From assembly GCF_027474845.2 (NCBI RefSeq), contig NZ_CP107031.2, forward strand, positions 3,115,001 to 3,179,000: a stretch of DNA of 64,000 bases, in the 5' to 3' direction. A model generated the notes under the pieces. The model saw nothing but the letters and a program-made list of their open reading frames with translations. It was not told the origin of the DNA and did no database searches. Origin of the DNA: Maribacter aestuarii (GTDB lineage: Bacteria; Bacteroidota; Bacteroidia; Flavobacteriales; Flavobacteriaceae). Both the position numbers and the translations under genes were made by a program. Below, in pieces: positions 63,521 through 64,000 of the stretch. The number at the start of each line of letters is the position of its first letter. The first letter of the stretch is position 1.

Positions 63521-64000
63521 CGAACTCGCCTTACAGATAGAGAAACACTTGGCGCAAGGATCTAATTTTGCCATAGCTCAAGTGGTGGACCGTATAGCTC
63601 CAAGTTCAGGTAAGATAGGGGATAAGGCAATTATTTTGGAAACCGGTGAACTTATCGGGTGGATAGGCGGGGGTTGTGTGCGTGGCATTGTTATCAAAGA
63701 AGCGTTGGATGTAATAAGAAATAAACGCTACCGTCGTGTACGTATTTCACCCCAAGGTGGTACACGTGAAACGGCTTCGTTTAAAGAGTATGTCATGTCC
63801 TGTCAAAGTAAAGGAACACTAGAAATTATGATAGAACCTGTAATACCACAACCGGAATTGATTGTAGTAGGAAAGAGTAATATTGCCCGTAAATTGGTGC
63901 AAATGGCTTCTGTAGCTGATTTTAGGGTTTCCGTAATGGCGAGCAATGCTGACGTTCAAATGTTTCCCAGTGTAAACAGTCTTTACTACAGGGTAGATTT
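63513..64000 (+). CDS. coxF: CoxF, XdhC-family CO dehydrogenase accessory protein (partial)
   Basis: An open frame from the ATG at 63513, inside the coxE end, to the window edge gives at least 162 residues: an XdhC_CoxI domain with IGDKAIIL and GWIGGGCVRGIV, a connecting strand, and the beginning of the Rossmann domain (ELIVVGKSNIARKLVQMA). Known CoxF proteins handle cofactor sulfuration or copper insertion in CO dehydrogenase assembly. The C-terminus lies outside the window. It is distinct from the full XdhC protein at 54406. Confidence 0.88.
   Translation, partial: MFNELALQIEKHLAQGSNFAIAQVVDRIAPSSGKIGDKAIILETGELIGWIGGGCVRGIVIKEALDVIRNKRYRRVRISPQGGTRETASFKEYVMSCQSKGTLEIMIEPVIPQPELIVVGKSNIARKLVQMASVADFRVSVMASNADVQMFPSVNSLYYRVD

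Overview
The window looks like a chromosomal segment of a marine member of the Flavobacteriaceae (Maribacter/Zobellia/Arenibacter-like; the genus is a guess). This rests on Bacteroidota-type -7 boxes (TAnnTTTG) before several genes, on families largely confined to this phylum (DUF6048, DUF6452, DUF6768, DUF6503, CCC-motif membrane proteins, OstA-like protein), on many lipoproteins and a TonB-dependent receptor, and on an RNA between zapA and rny that folds like Flavobacteria 6S RNA. I saw no rRNA, tRNA, CRISPR array, insertion sequence or phage gene.

Positions 1-29,700 are mostly housekeeping. They hold a frameshifted ThuA gene, a ZIP transporter, two RNA methyltransferases (a THUMP/RlmL-like enzyme and RlmD), an ECF sigma factor with its DUF6768 partner, ornithine aminotransferase and small membrane proteins. 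An Smr-domain protein, a cysteine desulfurase and an operon of M23 peptidase, TonB receptor and a frameshifted secreted protein follow. Next come the cell-division/RNA block (coiled coil, zapA, 6S RNA, rny), a DUF349 protein, aroE, two DUF368 lipid-carrier transporters, a TPR protein, a class III aminotransferase and an OstA-like protein.

Positions 29,700-36,300 encode two adjacent transcription units for envelope sugar metabolism. They comprise a ThuA lipoprotein, a large SGNH/PVC-type dehydrogenase/cytochrome c fusion, a Gfo/Idh/MocA oxidoreductase and a DUF1080 3-keto-glycoside hydrolase. Positions 36,300-42,530 return to core genes (purA, fur-type regulator, relA/spoT, M48 peptidase, TrmH-type methyltransferase).

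Positions 43,581 to the window end form a molybdenum-enzyme island. An exported isoquinoline-oxidoreductase-like pair (iorAB) leads directly into moaD, moaE, moaC and mobA. moeB with a rhodanese domain, moeA, moaA, an XdhC protein and a second cysteine desulfurase follow. The island ends with coxM-coxS-coxL-coxG-coxD-coxE-coxF, an aerobic carbon monoxide dehydrogenase cluster. CoxL carries the AYRCSFR loop (Cys373) that marks genuine form I CO dehydrogenase, so this organism probably oxidises CO as an energy supplement. The cofactor genes would make molybdopterin, the XdhC/CoxF and cysteine desulfurase proteins would sulfurate it, and CoxD/CoxE would help build the Cu-S-Mo site. A 15-bp perfect palindrome just upstream of the probable coxM promoter is a candidate operator.
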